The notes: generated by a model not told the origin, from the sequence alone. A stretch of 64,000 nt of DNA from Oscillospiraceae bacterium (GCA_017415425.1 JAFQGT010000019.1:112392-176391), one strand, 5' to 3'. Numbered from the stretch's first letter, positions 33,609 through 42,384 are shown. Numbers and translations are program-made.

Positions 33609-35444
33609 ATGACCGACTTGTTGCAAAGACTTCTGCCTACCGTGCAAAAACCTGCGCGATACACAGGTGGAGAATTTAATGAGACCCAAAAGAATAAGGC
33701 AGATGTTCGTGTGCGTGTGGCGTTTTGTTTCCCGGATACTTACGAAATCGGTATGTCCAATGTGGGTATGCGGATCCTTTATGGTGTGATGAACCAAATG
33801 AATGGTGTTTGGTGCGAGCGAGTTTTTACCCCGTGGGCGGATATGGAGCAGGCGATGGCAGAGCACAAGCTGCCCTTATGGGCGCTGGAGAGCCAAGACC
33901 CTGTCAAGGATTTTGATATGATCGCCTTTACCATCGGCTATGAGATGTGTTACACCAATATTTTGAATATGCTGAGGCTGGCTGGTATTCCCTTGCACGC
34001 ATCAGAGCGGAAGGGGTTAAAGAATATCGTCTTTGCCGGCGGCGTTTGCGCATTCAACCCGGAGCCTATGGCAGATTTTATCGACTTTTTTGCATTAGGT
34101 GAAGGTGAAGAAATTACTGTGGAGATCGTCAGTTTGTATGACAAGGCCAAAGCTGAGGACTGGTCAAAGGAGCAGTTTTTGCAGGAGGTCTCCCATATTC
34201 CCGGTGTGTATGTGCCATCTTTTTATCATCATACATATCATAATGATGGAACCATAGCAGAAATTAAACCCAGGGATGGTGCGCCTGTTAAGGTTACGAA
34301 GCGTATTGTTGAGAATCTGGATGAAGCATATTTTCCTACTAAGATGATCGTTTCCTCTACGGAGATCGTCCACGACAGGGCGAATCTGGAGGTCTTCAGA
34401 GGCTGCATCCGTGGCTGCCGTTTCTGCCAGGCTGGTTTTTCCTGTCGGCCGGTTCGTAAGAAGAGTCCGGAAGTCCTATTTCGACAGGCAGTTGATACTT
34501 TGGAAGATTCCGGTCATAATGAAATTACCCTGTCCAGCTTGTCTACCTCCGATTATCGTCATCTGAAGGAACTGACCGATGCAATAATACCTTATTGCGC
34601 TAATCACAAGGTGAATCTGTCTGTTCCGTCTCTTCGTGCGGATAATTTCTCCCGTGATCTGATGCAAAAACTGCAAACGCTGAGAAAGAGCGGTCTGACC
34701 TTTGCGCCGGAGGCAGGTACGCAGCGGCTGCGGGATGTAATCAACAAAAATCTGACGGAGGATGAAATTATCTCTAGCTGTGCCAAAGCGTTTGAAGGCG
34801 GCTGGAACAATGTAAAGCTGTATTTTATGCTGGGTTTGCCTACAGAAACCGACGAAGACGTGTTGGGCATAGCGGATCTGGTATACAAGGTCATTCAAAC
34901 TTGGAAGGAGCACGCCTCCAATAAGAAACGCGGTCTGCGGGTACATGTTGCAACGGCGTACTTTGTGCCGAAGCCACATACGCCGTTTCAGTGGGAAAAG
35001 CAAATCACACCGGAGGAATACTTGCGTCGGTGTCGTTTGCTGAAGGATCATTTTTACTCCAAGTCTATTGAGTACAACTATCATACTCCCGATATTAGCC
35101 GTCTGGAGGCCGTAACTGCCCGTGGTGACCGCCGTTTGGGTGCTGTGATCGAAGCGGCTGCCAGAAATGGCGCTAAGCTGGACGGCTGGGATGAATATTT
35201 TTCCTACCAAGCTTGGTTGGATGCCTTTGCTGAGTGCGGAATTGACCCGGATTTTTATACCGTCCGTGGTTTCAGAGAGGATGAGATCCTGCCCTGGGAT
35301 ACTGTTGATGTGGGCGTCAGCAAGTCGTTCCTGATGAGGGAACGGAAACAAGCATACGCCGGTATGGTGACACCCGATTGCAGACACAGCTGCAGCGGAT
35401 GCGGCGCCAATGCATTACTGCAGGAGGTGGAGTGCGATGCCTAG
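33609..35444 (+). CDS. B12-binding-domain radical SAM protein (TIGR03960 type)
   Basis: A 611-residue protein. The N-terminal part resembles a cobalamin-binding/Rossmann-type domain, and a radical SAM core follows with the cluster motif CIRGCRFCQAGF (CxxxCxxC) near residue 270. The C-terminus ends with a Cys-rich tail (CRHSCSGCGAN). The start is set at ATG 33609 behind AGAGGTATCGCT, removing 15 upstream codons. It overlaps the DUF2344 partner gene, a pairing widely conserved in Clostridia. Its biochemical reaction is not known to me; a role in tRNA or ribosome modification has been supposed from its usual neighbourhood with rng/rplU/rpmA, which are not present here. Confidence 0.85.
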   Translation: MTDLLQRLLPTVQKPARYTGGEFNETQKNKADVRVRVAFCFPDTYEIGMSNVGMRILYGVMNQMNGVWCERVFTPWADMEQAMAEHKLPLWALESQDPVKDFDMIAFTIGYEMCYTNILNMLRLAGIPLHASERKGLKNIVFAGGVCAFNPEPMADFIDFFALGEGEEITVEIVSLYDKAKAEDWSKEQFLQEVSHIPGVYVPSFYHHTYHNDGTIAEIKPRDGAPVKVTKRIVENLDEAYFPTKMIVSSTEIVHDRANLEVFRGCIRGCRFCQAGFSCRPVRKKSPEVLFRQAVDTLEDSGHNEITLSSLSTSDYRHLKELTDAIIPYCANHKVNLSVPSLRADNFSRDLMQKLQTLRKSGLTFAPEAGTQRLRDVINKNLTEDEIISSCAKAFEGGWNNVKLYFMLGLPTETDEDVLGIADLVYKVIQTWKEHASNKKRGLRVHVATAYFVPKPHTPFQWEKQITPEEYLRRCRLLKDHFYSKSIEYNYHTPDISRLEAVTARGDRRLGAVIEAAARNGAKLDGWDEYFSYQAWLDAFAECGIDPDFYTVRGFREDEILPWDTVDVGVSKSFLMRERKQAYAGMVTPDCRHSCSGCGANALLQEVECDA

Positions 35445-36099
35445 ATTGCTGTTTGAAAAGAAGGGGAATGCGGTCTGGATCTCTCATCTGGATTTGATGC
35501 GGGTGTTCCAGCGCAGCTTTAAGCGTGCCGGATTATCGCTGACACACACACAGGGGTTTAACCCCAGACCCTCTGTGTCCATTGCCTTGCCGCTGTCTGT
35601 GGGCGTGGAGAGCTGCTGTGAGATTCTGGACTTTGATCTGGAAGGAGAACCGGTTCCCTATGAGGAAATCCAAGCCCGGCTCAATGAAGCGCTGATAGCG
35701 GGCGTAAGAGTTTTACAGGTATATGACAATGGTGCTAAGTTGAAAAATCTTGCGTACCTGCATTGCAACGTTATTCTTGAATACGACCAGAGTGTACCGA
35801 ACGGAACATTGACAGCTATTCGTGCTCTGTTTGCCAGCGAAACTGTGATCGTTCCCAAAAAGACAAAAACCAATGGAATCCAGGATCAAAACATTATTCC
35901 GATGATTCGATCCTTGGACGTTCGGCAAGCAGGGGAGAAGGAACTGATTCTGGACTCTGTTGTTTGCTGTCAAAATCCCACGCTGAATCCTATGCAGCTG
36001 TATTTAGCAATCGAACGGTATCTTCCGGAATGCAAGGCTGATTTTGTTCGGTGCTGCCGTTTGGAAATTTTTGATTTGAATTCTGAAGTATTTCGTTAA
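35437..36099 (+). CDS. Radical-SAM-associated DUF2344 protein (TIGR03936 type)
   Basis: A 220-residue protein that begins with LLFEKKGNAVWISHLDLMRVFQR and contains THTQGFNPRPSVSIALPLSVG, hallmarks of the DUF2344 family that accompanies TIGR03960 radical SAM proteins, as a separate gene or as a fusion. ATG 35437 follows GGAGGTGGAGTGCG and overlaps the partner gene by 8 bases. Function unknown; complex formation with the radical SAM protein is likely from the constant pairing and occasional fusion. Confidence 0.85.
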   Translation: MPRLLFEKKGNAVWISHLDLMRVFQRSFKRAGLSLTHTQGFNPRPSVSIALPLSVGVESCCEILDFDLEGEPVPYEEIQARLNEALIAGVRVLQVYDNGAKLKNLAYLHCNVILEYDQSVPNGTLTAIRALFASETVIVPKKTKTNGIQDQNIIPMIRSLDVRQAGEKELILDSVVCCQNPTLNPMQLYLAIERYLPECKADFVRCCRLEIFDLNSEVFR

Positions 36100-36111
36100 G
36101 GAGTAATATTT

Positions 36112-36336
36112 ATGGAACTGAATCCCAACTATATTCTGGAAGATTGCCCGATGTGCCGCGGCAGCGGTATGGTAATGCACGAGGGTGGCTGGAATGTGCA
36201 GGTGGAATGTGCTGATTGCAGTGCACATACCGTCTATGTGGAATATAACAATGAGGAAGAGAAGAAACAGGCAGAAGAGCAGGTTGTTCGCTTGTGGAAT
36301 TTAGGAAAGGTTGTCCGCACTGAGATCGGTGAATGA
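36112..36336 (+). CDS. Lar-like small zinc-binding protein
   Basis: A 74-residue protein with two CxxC pairs (CPMCRG near residue 12 and CADC near 33) followed by an acidic, Lys/Gln-rich helix ending VRLWNLGKVV. This pattern (zinc knuckle, then A..WN) is that of Lar-type restriction-alleviation proteins, often carried by phages and integrated elements. Here it sits 12 bases after the DUF2344 gene and just upstream of a tRNA gene. Role in this genome is unknown; the family match is by pattern only. Confidence 0.6.
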   Translation: MELNPNYILEDCPMCRGSGMVMHEGGWNVQVECADCSAHTVYVEYNNEEEKKQAEEQVVRLWNLGKVVRTEIGE

Positions 36337-36372
36337 CCCTCTGAAATATTTTCAAAATTTCAAAAAAAGTGC

Positions 36373-36401
36373 TTGCATTTTCAGACAGAGTGTGATATTA
36401 T
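36373..36401 (+). promoter_or_regulatory. Promoter of tRNA-Pro(GGG)
   Basis: TTGCAT (36373-36378), 17-base spacer, TATTAT (36396-36401), 30 bases before the tRNA. The same TTGCATTTT start recurs in the rplS promoter 250 bases downstream. Confidence 0.8.
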
Positions 36402-36431
36402 ACTGTGGCTGTCGAAAGATGTAAGCAAGAT

Positions 36432-36508
36432 CCGGGTTTGGCGAAGTTTGGTATCGCGCTTGAATGGGGTTCAAGAGGCCGCTGGTTCGAATCCAGTAAC
36501 TCGGACCA
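36432..36508 (+). tRNA. tRNA-Pro, anticodon GGG
   Basis: Cloverleaf: acceptor CCGGGTT/AACTCGG, D-arm with TTTGGTATCGC, anticodon stem CTTGA/TCAAG with loop ATGGGGT giving anticodon GGG, T-arm with GGTTCGAATCC, discriminator A and encoded CCA. Its D-arm is identical to tRNA-Pro(CGG) at 32554, which implies shared ancestry. Confidence 0.96.
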
Positions 36509-36545
36509 AGAAAGAGGAAGTAACTTCTGTTACTTCCTCTTTCTT
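36509..36545 (+). terminator. Terminator of tRNA-Pro(GGG)
   Basis: Long stem AAGAAAGAGGAAGTAAC / GTTACTTCCTCTTTCTT directly after the CCA end, loop TTCT, with a pyrimidine-rich downstream arm. Confidence 0.85.
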
Positions 36546-36629
36546 ATCTATAATTTACTTAAAAAAGGATTGCTAATTCACAAAACAGGCTGAAATTATT
36601 AAAAAACTGGATTTTTCTTCGAAATAATA

Positions 36630-36658
36630 CTTGCATTTTGAAGAATAGTGTGTTATAA
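36630..36658 (+). promoter_or_regulatory. Promoter of rplS
   Basis: TTGCAT (36630-36635), 17-base spacer, perfect TATAAT (36653-36658). Transcription would start near 36665, leaving a leader of about 95 bases. Confidence 0.8.
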
Positions 36659-36664
36659 TCCACC

Positions 36665-36759
36665 GGTCTGAAAAAACAAGGTGAGTCCTCTACAGCGCCG
36701 GGAACCATATCACCGGATAGATCGCTGCAAGAACGCCCAATATTAAGGAGGACAAAGAT
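36665..36759 (+). promoter_or_regulatory. Structured rplS leader (possible ribosomal protein L19 leader)
   Basis: The 5' leader folds with nested pairing: CAGCG (36693-36697) with CGCTG (36723-36727), enclosing CCGG (36698-36701) with CCGG (36713-36716). Autoregulatory L19 leaders are known in Firmicutes, so this could be one; match to that family was not tested. Ribosome site AAGGAGG lies downstream of the fold. Confidence 0.45.
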
Positions 36760-37101
36760 ATGGATTTGGTAAAGGCTCTGTCTAGCCAGTATATGAAGGA
36801 AGAGCTGCCCGAGATGCGGGTTGGCGACACCGTTCGTGTACACGTTCGGATCAAGGAAGGCTCCCGTGAGCGTATCCAGGTGTTTGAAGGCACCATCATT
36901 GCTCGCAAGCACGGCGGCATCGGTGAGACCATCACTGTTCGTCGAATCAGCTATGGTGTTGGCTGTGAGAAGGTTTTCCCTGTTCACTCCCCCCGTATTG
37001 CCAGTGTTGAGACCGTCCGCAAGGGTAAGGTACGTCGCGCAAAGCTGTACTACCTGCGTGATCGCTTTGGTAAGGCTGCAAAGGTTAAGGAAAAGATTTA
37101 A
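36760..37101 (+). CDS. rplS: 50S ribosomal protein L19
   Basis: A 113-residue basic ribosomal protein located at the 30S-50S interface. Family motifs are [28 protein letters not shown] and [12 protein letters not shown]-like segment ([16 protein letters not shown]). Length is standard. It is preceded by its own promoter and a structured leader and followed by a strong terminator, so it is likely a single-gene transcript. It lies apart from rpsP-rimM-trmD, which often adjoin it in other bacteria. Confidence 0.98.
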   Translation: MDLVKALSSQYMKEELPEMRVGDTVRVHVRIKEGSRERIQVFEGTIIARKHGGIGETITVRRISYGVGCEKVFPVHSPRIASVETVRKGKVRRAKLYYLRDRFGKAAKVKEKI

Positions 37102-37123
37102 TTTAAAATTCCGTAAAAAAAGA

Positions 37124-37151
37124 GGGGTACCCCTCTTTTTTTATTTGTCAA
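37124..37151. terminator. Terminator after rplS
   Basis: A perfect palindrome centred on AGAGGGGTACCCCTCT with A and T runs on either side, starting about 23 bases after the rplS stop. Confidence 0.85.
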
Positions 37152-37199
37152 AATGGTTTATAATGACAAAAGATTGAAGTATATACCGGAGGAATATAG

Positions 37200-37883
37200 A
37201 TGGAAAATATGGATTTTTTGGCGTCTGAGAATGAGAAGATGGCGAATGATCAACAGCTGCTATTGAATCAGGAAGTACGCCAGACATCGACAACCCAGCC
37301 TGATATCGCTTCGAAGGAAACATCAAATAAGAAGGTGATTCTGGAATATCTTCGTGATTTTGTGTTTTGGCTGGTTGGAATCCTTTTGGTTTTTGTGCTT
37401 ATTTTTCGCGTGGTTGTGGTCTCCGGTCCTTCTATGCGGGATACATTGCAGGACGGCGATTATGTTATGCTAATCAGCAATGTCTTTTATCGCGAACCTA
37501 GGTATGGTGATGTCATTGTTGCAAGTAAGGACTCTTTTAAGGATGGCGAACCCATCATCAAGCGCGTGATCGCAACCGAAGGCCAGGTGGTCGATATTGA
37601 CTTTGAGGCAGGAAAGGTTTTTGTGGATGGCGTTGAATTGTATGAGCCGTATATAAGGACGCTTACCAATCGGTATGAAGGTATGAATTTTCCGTTGACT
37701 GTGGACGATGGCTGTATTTTTGTTATGGGGGATAACCGAAACGACTCAAAAGACAGCCGCAGCACAGAGATTGGTCTGATCGACAAGCGGGAGATTCTTG
37801 GCAGAGCCATATTTGTTTTACTCCCTGCGGTCGATGAGACCACAGGTACGCGTCAGTTTGACAGAATTGGAGCAATATCATAA
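37200..37883 (+). CDS. lepB: Type I signal peptidase
   Basis: Removes signal peptides from exported proteins at the outer face of the membrane. The 227-residue protein has a cytoplasmic N-terminus of ~50 residues, one membrane helix (residues ~53-73), the catalytic serine in SGPSMRDTL near 76, the catalytic lysine in IIKRVIATEG near 120, and the box-E motif MGDNRNDSKDSR. It ends with a stop overlapping the rbgA start (TAATG). CGGAGG precedes the start. Linked rplS-lepB-rbgA-rnhB order is typical of Firmicutes. Confidence 0.96.
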   Translation: MENMDFLASENEKMANDQQLLLNQEVRQTSTTQPDIASKETSNKKVILEYLRDFVFWLVGILLVFVLIFRVVVVSGPSMRDTLQDGDYVMLISNVFYREPRYGDVIVASKDSFKDGEPIIKRVIATEGQVVDIDFEAGKVFVDGVELYEPYIRTLTNRYEGMNFPLTVDDGCIFVMGDNRNDSKDSRSTEIGLIDKREILGRAIFVLLPAVDETTGTRQFDRIGAIS

Positions 37884-38752
37884 TGGAACTCGAACGGATG
37901 AACATACAGTGGTATCCCGGCCATATGACCAAAACACGGCGTCAGATCGAGGCGGATTTAAAGCTGGTGGATGCGGTATGTGAGATCGTGGATGCCAGAA
38001 TCCCTGTTTCCAGCCGAAACCCGGATATCGACGCAATTTGTGGCAATAAACCCAGAATCATTGTTCTGAATCGAATGGATCTTGCCGATCTGGAGGCGAC
38101 ACGGAAATGGATGGCTTATTATCACAGTAAAGGCATAGCATCCATTGCCACGGATTGCAAGACCAAAAAGGGTATTTCCGGATTCCAGCCTGCGGTGCGG
38201 TCTGTACTGAAGGAGAAGTTGGAACGCAATGCGGCAAAGGGTATGAACAAACCCCTTAAAGTAATGGTTGTTGGTATCCCTAATGTTGGAAAATCCACGC
38301 TGATCAATCAAATTTCCGGTCGAAAGGGCGCCAAGGCAGAGAACCGTCCCGGCGTTACTCGGGGCAAACAGTGGGTAACTGTTGACAGTGGTTTACTGCT
38401 TTTAGACACACCCGGTATCCTTTGGCCTAAGTTTGAAGATCCGGAAGTGGGAATGATGTTGGCCTACACCGGGGCGGTGAAAGAAGGCGTGATTGATATT
38501 GAAGAATTGGCAGCTCGACTGATGGAGCTGCTGCTGAGATTCTATCCCGCCACACTAAAGGAACGTTATAAGGTGGAAGCAGAACCGGGAACACCTGGCT
38601 ATATACTGCTGGAAGAGGCAGGACGCAAGCGCGGTTATTTGCTCTCACGGGGAGAGATCCATACAGAACGGATGGCAAAGGTTTTACTGGACGAGTACCG
38701 GTCCGGAAAGCTGGGTCACTTTACCCTAGAATCTCCGGAGGATATGCAATGA
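37883..38752 (+). CDS. rbgA: Ribosome biogenesis GTPase YlqF/RbgA
   Basis: A circularly permuted GTPase needed for late 50S assembly. The 289-residue protein starts with IQWYPGHMTKTRRQI, the family signature. The G motifs occur in permuted order: NRMDL (G4) near residue 57, then GIPNVGKST (G1) near 132, and DTPGIL (G3) near 175. The C-terminal helical domain binds rRNA in relatives. It shares its first base with the lepB stop and overlaps rnhB at its end. A start 5 codons later is also possible. Confidence 0.96.
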   Translation: MELERMNIQWYPGHMTKTRRQIEADLKLVDAVCEIVDARIPVSSRNPDIDAICGNKPRIIVLNRMDLADLEATRKWMAYYHSKGIASIATDCKTKKGISGFQPAVRSVLKEKLERNAAKGMNKPLKVMVVGIPNVGKSTLINQISGRKGAKAENRPGVTRGKQWVTVDSGLLLLDTPGILWPKFEDPEVGMMLAYTGAVKEGVIDIEELAARLMELLLRFYPATLKERYKVEAEPGTPGYILLEEAGRKRGYLLSRGEIHTERMAKVLLDEYRSGKLGHFTLESPEDMQ

Positions 38753-39363
38753 GCGAAGTCAATATGTGGGAATTTGAAAATAAGTATTTTGAGCAAGGTA
38801 TTGAGTGGGTCTGCGGAGTGGATGAGGCCGGACGGGGGTGCTTGGCAGGACCTGTCTGCGCAGCTGCGGTTATTTTGCCCGCCAATATTGTCATTCCGGG
38901 TCTCAATGACAGCAAAAAAATCTCCGACAAAAAGCGTCGGGAGCTATATCCCGTGATCAAAGAGCAAGCCCTGGCCTATTCCATTGCCTTTGCAAGTCAC
39001 CGGGAGATTGACTCGGTGAATATCCTGCAAGCCACATTTCTGGCTATGGAGCGGGCCATTAACGGTCTGAAGATCAAGCCGGAGATTGCGTTGATCGATG
39101 GCAATCGCGCTAAGGATTTTGGCGTTCCGGTGGAAACGATTATTGGTGGAGACGGATGCAGCGCCAGTATTGCTGCAGCATCCGTTTTGGCAAAGGTTAC
39201 CCGAGATGATGTTATGCTGGAGATGGCAAAGACATATCCGGGTTATGCGTTTGAAATACATAAGGGCTATGGCACAAAGGCCCATTATGCCGCCTTAACA
39301 CAGATGGGACCCTGTGAAATCCACAGAATGACATTCCTGAAGAAATTCTATGGGGAAAAGTAA
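38749..39363 (+). CDS. rnhB: Ribonuclease HII
   Basis: Cleaves the RNA strand of RNA-DNA hybrids and removes single ribonucleotides from DNA. The 204-residue protein has the active-site motif GVDEAGRGCLAGPV near residue 23, the third carboxylate in LIDGN, and AAASVLAKVTRD. The start overlaps the rbgA stop (ATGA) with CGGAGG upstream. The stop overlaps the next gene by 14 bases. Confidence 0.96.
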   Translation: MSEVNMWEFENKYFEQGIEWVCGVDEAGRGCLAGPVCAAAVILPANIVIPGLNDSKKISDKKRRELYPVIKEQALAYSIAFASHREIDSVNILQATFLAMERAINGLKIKPEIALIDGNRAKDFGVPVETIIGGDGCSASIAAASVLAKVTRDDVMLEMAKTYPGYAFEIHKGYGTKAHYAALTQMGPCEIHRMTFLKKFYGEK

Positions 39364-39715
39364 TATTCTTGGCGCCTGGGGTGAGGCGCTGGCTGCAGAA
39401 TACCTGCGCAGGAAGCGCTATAAGGTGCTGGCTACCGGCTATCGAAGCAGGTTTGGAGAAATAGATCTGATTGTTTCTGATCGGAAGTATCTGGTATTTG
39501 TAGAGGTTAAGCTGAGAAAGAACGACCATTTTGCAGATGCCGGAGAATTTGTACACAACCGGAAACAGAATCGGTTACGGGCGACTGCGGAGTATTATCT
39601 GTCGGAAACACCTACTGAGCTGCAGCCCAGATTTGATGTGATTGAGATCTATGCTCCATATGGCACTGCTACAGTGAAACCGAAAATTATCCATCTGGAG
39701 GATGCTTTTCAATGA
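39350..39715 (+). CDS. YraN (UPF0102) family nuclease-like protein
   Basis: A 121-residue protein with the restriction-endonuclease-like fold: GAWGEALAAEYLRRKRYKVL at the N-terminus, then GEIDLIVSDRKYLVFVEVKLR, which holds the D-x(n)-E-x-K catalytic pattern. The true substrate is not established for the family; DNA uptake or Holliday-junction-related roles have been proposed. It is almost always next to rnhB, as here, overlapping it by 14 bases. Confidence 0.9.
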   Translation: MGKSNILGAWGEALAAEYLRRKRYKVLATGYRSRFGEIDLIVSDRKYLVFVEVKLRKNDHFADAGEFVHNRKQNRLRATAEYYLSETPTELQPRFDVIEIYAPYGTATVKPKIIHLEDAFQ

Positions 39716-40665
39716 GATTTCCTGTCTTTGACCTGCATTGTGATACGGCACTTGCCCTTTGGGACCGGTCATTTACTGTATGTGATAGCTTACGCAGTAA
39801 TCAGCTGCATATTGATTTGGAACGGGCAGGGCAGCTTGCAGGCTATGCCCAATGTTTCGCCTGTTTTACCACGACTTTTGCGTCTATGCCGGAGGAAATC
39901 ACACCAGAAATGGTCTTTGAAAAAGAACTCTCCGGGATATTGAGCCAGATAAACATCAATGTGGATATGATACAGCTGGCTACCGGAGCAGATGATATAC
40001 TGACGAATACCAGCAATGGACAAATGTCGGCAATATTGACCATTGAAGGACCGGCGGGATTTGGTTACTGCCCGGAAAAACTGGAAGAACTGTATCGTAT
40101 GGGTTTCAGGATCACCACCCTTGGATGGAATGAAAGGAATATTCTCTGCGGTTCCTGCGTCACAGGCGGGGGACTGACGGATTTGGGAAGGGAATATGTC
40201 CGACAAGCGCAACGGCTTGGTATGCTGGTGGATGTGAGTCATATCAGCGATGAAGCATTTTGGGATATTATGGATATTACCCAAAGGCCTGTGATCGCGT
40301 CCCATTCCAACAGCAGAGCGATTTGGAATGTACCGCGGAATCTGACCGATGATATGTATCGGGCAATTTGCGACACCGGGGGAACGGTTGGGATCAACTT
40401 GTATACTGCGTTTCTGGGTGATTCTGCGGATTTGAATACGGTATGTGACCACATACTGCATTTTTTGGAGCTGGTTCCGGAAGAGGGACATATCAGTCTT
40501 GGCGGCGATTTGGACGGCTGTGATGATCTGCCAATCGGCTTTAGCGGAGTCCAGGACTATGATAAGCTGGCGGATCAATTACTGTTACGGGGAATAGATC
40601 CGAAAACCGTTAGTAATATTTTCTGGAATAATGCGATTGAGGTGATGCGTAAATGCTCTATGTAA
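39712..40665 (+). CDS. Membrane dipeptidase (peptidase M19) family protein
   Basis: A 317-residue zinc hydrolase related to renal dipeptidase. The first metal motif FDLHCDTALALW lies at residues 4-15, the bridging glutamate is in TIEGPAGFG, further ligands are in VDVSHISDEAFWDI and IASHSNSRAIWNVPRNLTD, and the C-terminal aspartate is in LGGDLDGCDDLP. There is no signal peptide, so it probably acts in the cytoplasm on dipeptides, possibly containing D-amino acids. Overlaps with genes on both sides indicate operon membership. Confidence 0.88.
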   Translation: MRFPVFDLHCDTALALWDRSFTVCDSLRSNQLHIDLERAGQLAGYAQCFACFTTTFASMPEEITPEMVFEKELSGILSQININVDMIQLATGADDILTNTSNGQMSAILTIEGPAGFGYCPEKLEELYRMGFRITTLGWNERNILCGSCVTGGGLTDLGREYVRQAQRLGMLVDVSHISDEAFWDIMDITQRPVIASHSNSRAIWNVPRNLTDDMYRAICDTGGTVGINLYTAFLGDSADLNTVCDHILHFLELVPEEGHISLGGDLDGCDDLPIGFSGVQDYDKLADQLLLRGIDPKTVSNIFWNNAIEVMRKCSM

Positions 40666-41693
40666 GCACAAAAAGCAAAACAGATTTCTACACCGCACAT
40701 CGGGCGCTCCATAACAGGTTTGCCGGTGATGGAGGTATGTTTGTGCCTTTTCACCTAGTAACCATTGAACCGGAACAGCTTGCAGCCTGGAAGGGTAAGT
40801 CAGCAGGGGAGGCCATCGCGCTGATTTTGAATGGTTTCTTCGGACTTTCTTTAACCGGCTGGGATGTAGAGTACGCCATTGGCAGAACGCCTTTTCGAGC
40901 AGTCGCGATGAATCGTCGTATCACGGTTGCGGAATGCTGGCGCAGCATAAGCGGTTCGTGGGATAAAATCGTCAGAAATCTACATATTTGTATGGGCTGC
41001 AGGGATACAGTTGCTGCGGATATCCAGGGCTGGGTTCGTATTGCGATCGAGATTGCAATACTGTTTGGCATTTACGCTCAAATTGACGATGATGGAACAG
41101 GCACCTTCGATATTTGCGTGGCAGGCGGAAACTTTGCCACGGTGGCAGCCGCCCTTTATGCAAAGGATATGGGTCTTCCTGTTGGGAAGATTCTGTGCGT
41201 TTGCAATGAAAACAGCGGATTCTGGGATTTGATTCACAGGGGAGAGTTTAATACAGGTCTTGCTGTGATCAAAACAGCCCTATCGGAGTTGGATATTACC
41301 AGACCAAGGTATTTGGAATACCTGATCCATAGAGCCTTTGGTATTGAGGGTGTGAAGCAATATCTGGATGCTTGTGATAAAAATGGGGTCTTTTATCTGG
41401 ATGAAGATATGGAAGTGCGGTTAACCGATGAACTGTTGACCGCTGTTTCCAGTTCAAGCCGGGTAGATGCAGTCATATCAAGTCTGTACCGTACCAATGG
41501 GTACATCGCAGATCCTGTAACAGCACTGATCTACGGCGGTCTGCAGGACTATCGGGCATCCTCCGGTGTCAGCAACCACACCTTGCTGTTGGCAAAAGAC
41601 AGCCCGCTTGATTCGTCCAGTACTGTGGCACAGGCACTGGGAATTACCAGGAACGAACTGATCAAACAGATCAATTCTCCAAGGAGTAAGTAA
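40653..41693 (+). CDS. Degenerate threonine synthase-like protein
   Basis: A 346-residue protein. Its start (MLYVSTKSKTDFYTAHRAL, then AGDGGMFVPF) and its second half (WVRIAIEIAILFGIYAQI, then GGNFATVAAALYAKDMGLPVGKILCVCNEN) match threonine synthase ThrC. The segment that should hold the PLP-binding lysine (FHGPTxAFKD-like) is absent: after TPFRAVAMNRR the protein has CWRSISGSWDKIVRNLHICMGC instead. It is about 100-150 residues shorter than ordinary ThrC. It is therefore probably not a functional threonine synthase, though the frame is intact and well translated. Role unknown. Confidence 0.7.
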   Translation: MLYVSTKSKTDFYTAHRALHNRFAGDGGMFVPFHLVTIEPEQLAAWKGKSAGEAIALILNGFFGLSLTGWDVEYAIGRTPFRAVAMNRRITVAECWRSISGSWDKIVRNLHICMGCRDTVAADIQGWVRIAIEIAILFGIYAQIDDDGTGTFDICVAGGNFATVAAALYAKDMGLPVGKILCVCNENSGFWDLIHRGEFNTGLAVIKTALSELDITRPRYLEYLIHRAFGIEGVKQYLDACDKNGVFYLDEDMEVRLTDELLTAVSSSSRVDAVISSLYRTNGYIADPVTALIYGGLQDYRASSGVSNHTLLLAKDSPLDSSSTVAQALGITRNELIKQINSPRSK

Positions 41694-41694
41694 A

Positions 41695-42384
41695 ATGGCA
41701 TTATACGCAATCGGAGATCTGCACCTATGTCTGGGTGCGCCAAAACCTATGGATGTATTTGGCGGCGCGTGGCTCGGATATATGGAAAAGTTAAAAAAGG
41801 GGATTCAAATCATCACCCCGGAGGATACCACAGTGCTGCTTGGCGATCTCTCCTGGGCGTTGGATCTGCAGAGTGCCGATGCAGATTTTGCCTGGATCGA
41901 TCAGATACCCGGCAGAAAAATTATTTTGAAGGGCAATCACGATTACTGGTGGAGCACCGCTTCCAAGTTCTACAATTATTGTGCAGAACACGGTTTCTCG
42001 GACCAATGGATTCTGAATAACAACTGCTATGAGTACGATGGTTATGCAATCTGTGGAACAAGAGGCTGGTTTTATGAAGAACAGCGCAGTGATGCACACG
42101 ATGAGAAGATCTTTCGGCGGGAACTGATGCGCCTTGAAGCATCACTGAAAGCTGCTGGAGATCTGCCGAAGATGGTGTTTTTACACTATCCGCCGCTGTA
42201 TAAGGGGTATGCCTGCAACGAGATTTTGGAGATCCTCCACAGGTACGGCGTACGACGTTGTTTTTATGGGCATCTGCACGGCGCCAGTCACGGATTGGCA
42301 ATGGAAGGACTGTGGGACGGGATTGAATACAAATTGCTGTCTGCAGATAAATTGAATTTTCAGCCATACCGGATTATTTCATAA
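41695..42384 (+). CDS. Calcineurin-like metallophosphoesterase
   Basis: A 229-residue dinuclear metal phosphoesterase. Motifs in order: IGDLHLC (GDxH), LGDLSWA (GDxxx), LKGNHDYWW (GNHD), FLHYPPLY and FYGHLHGASH (GHxH). It starts one base after the ThrC-like stop with AAGGAGTAAGTAAA upstream. Clostridial relatives occur near this position, but the substrate is not known. Confidence 0.88.
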   Translation: MALYAIGDLHLCLGAPKPMDVFGGAWLGYMEKLKKGIQIITPEDTTVLLGDLSWALDLQSADADFAWIDQIPGRKIILKGNHDYWWSTASKFYNYCAEHGFSDQWILNNNCYEYDGYAICGTRGWFYEEQRSDAHDEKIFRRELMRLEASLKAAGDLPKMVFLHYPPLYKGYACNEILEILHRYGVRRCFYGHLHGASHGLAMEGLWDGIEYKLLSADKLNFQPYRIIS

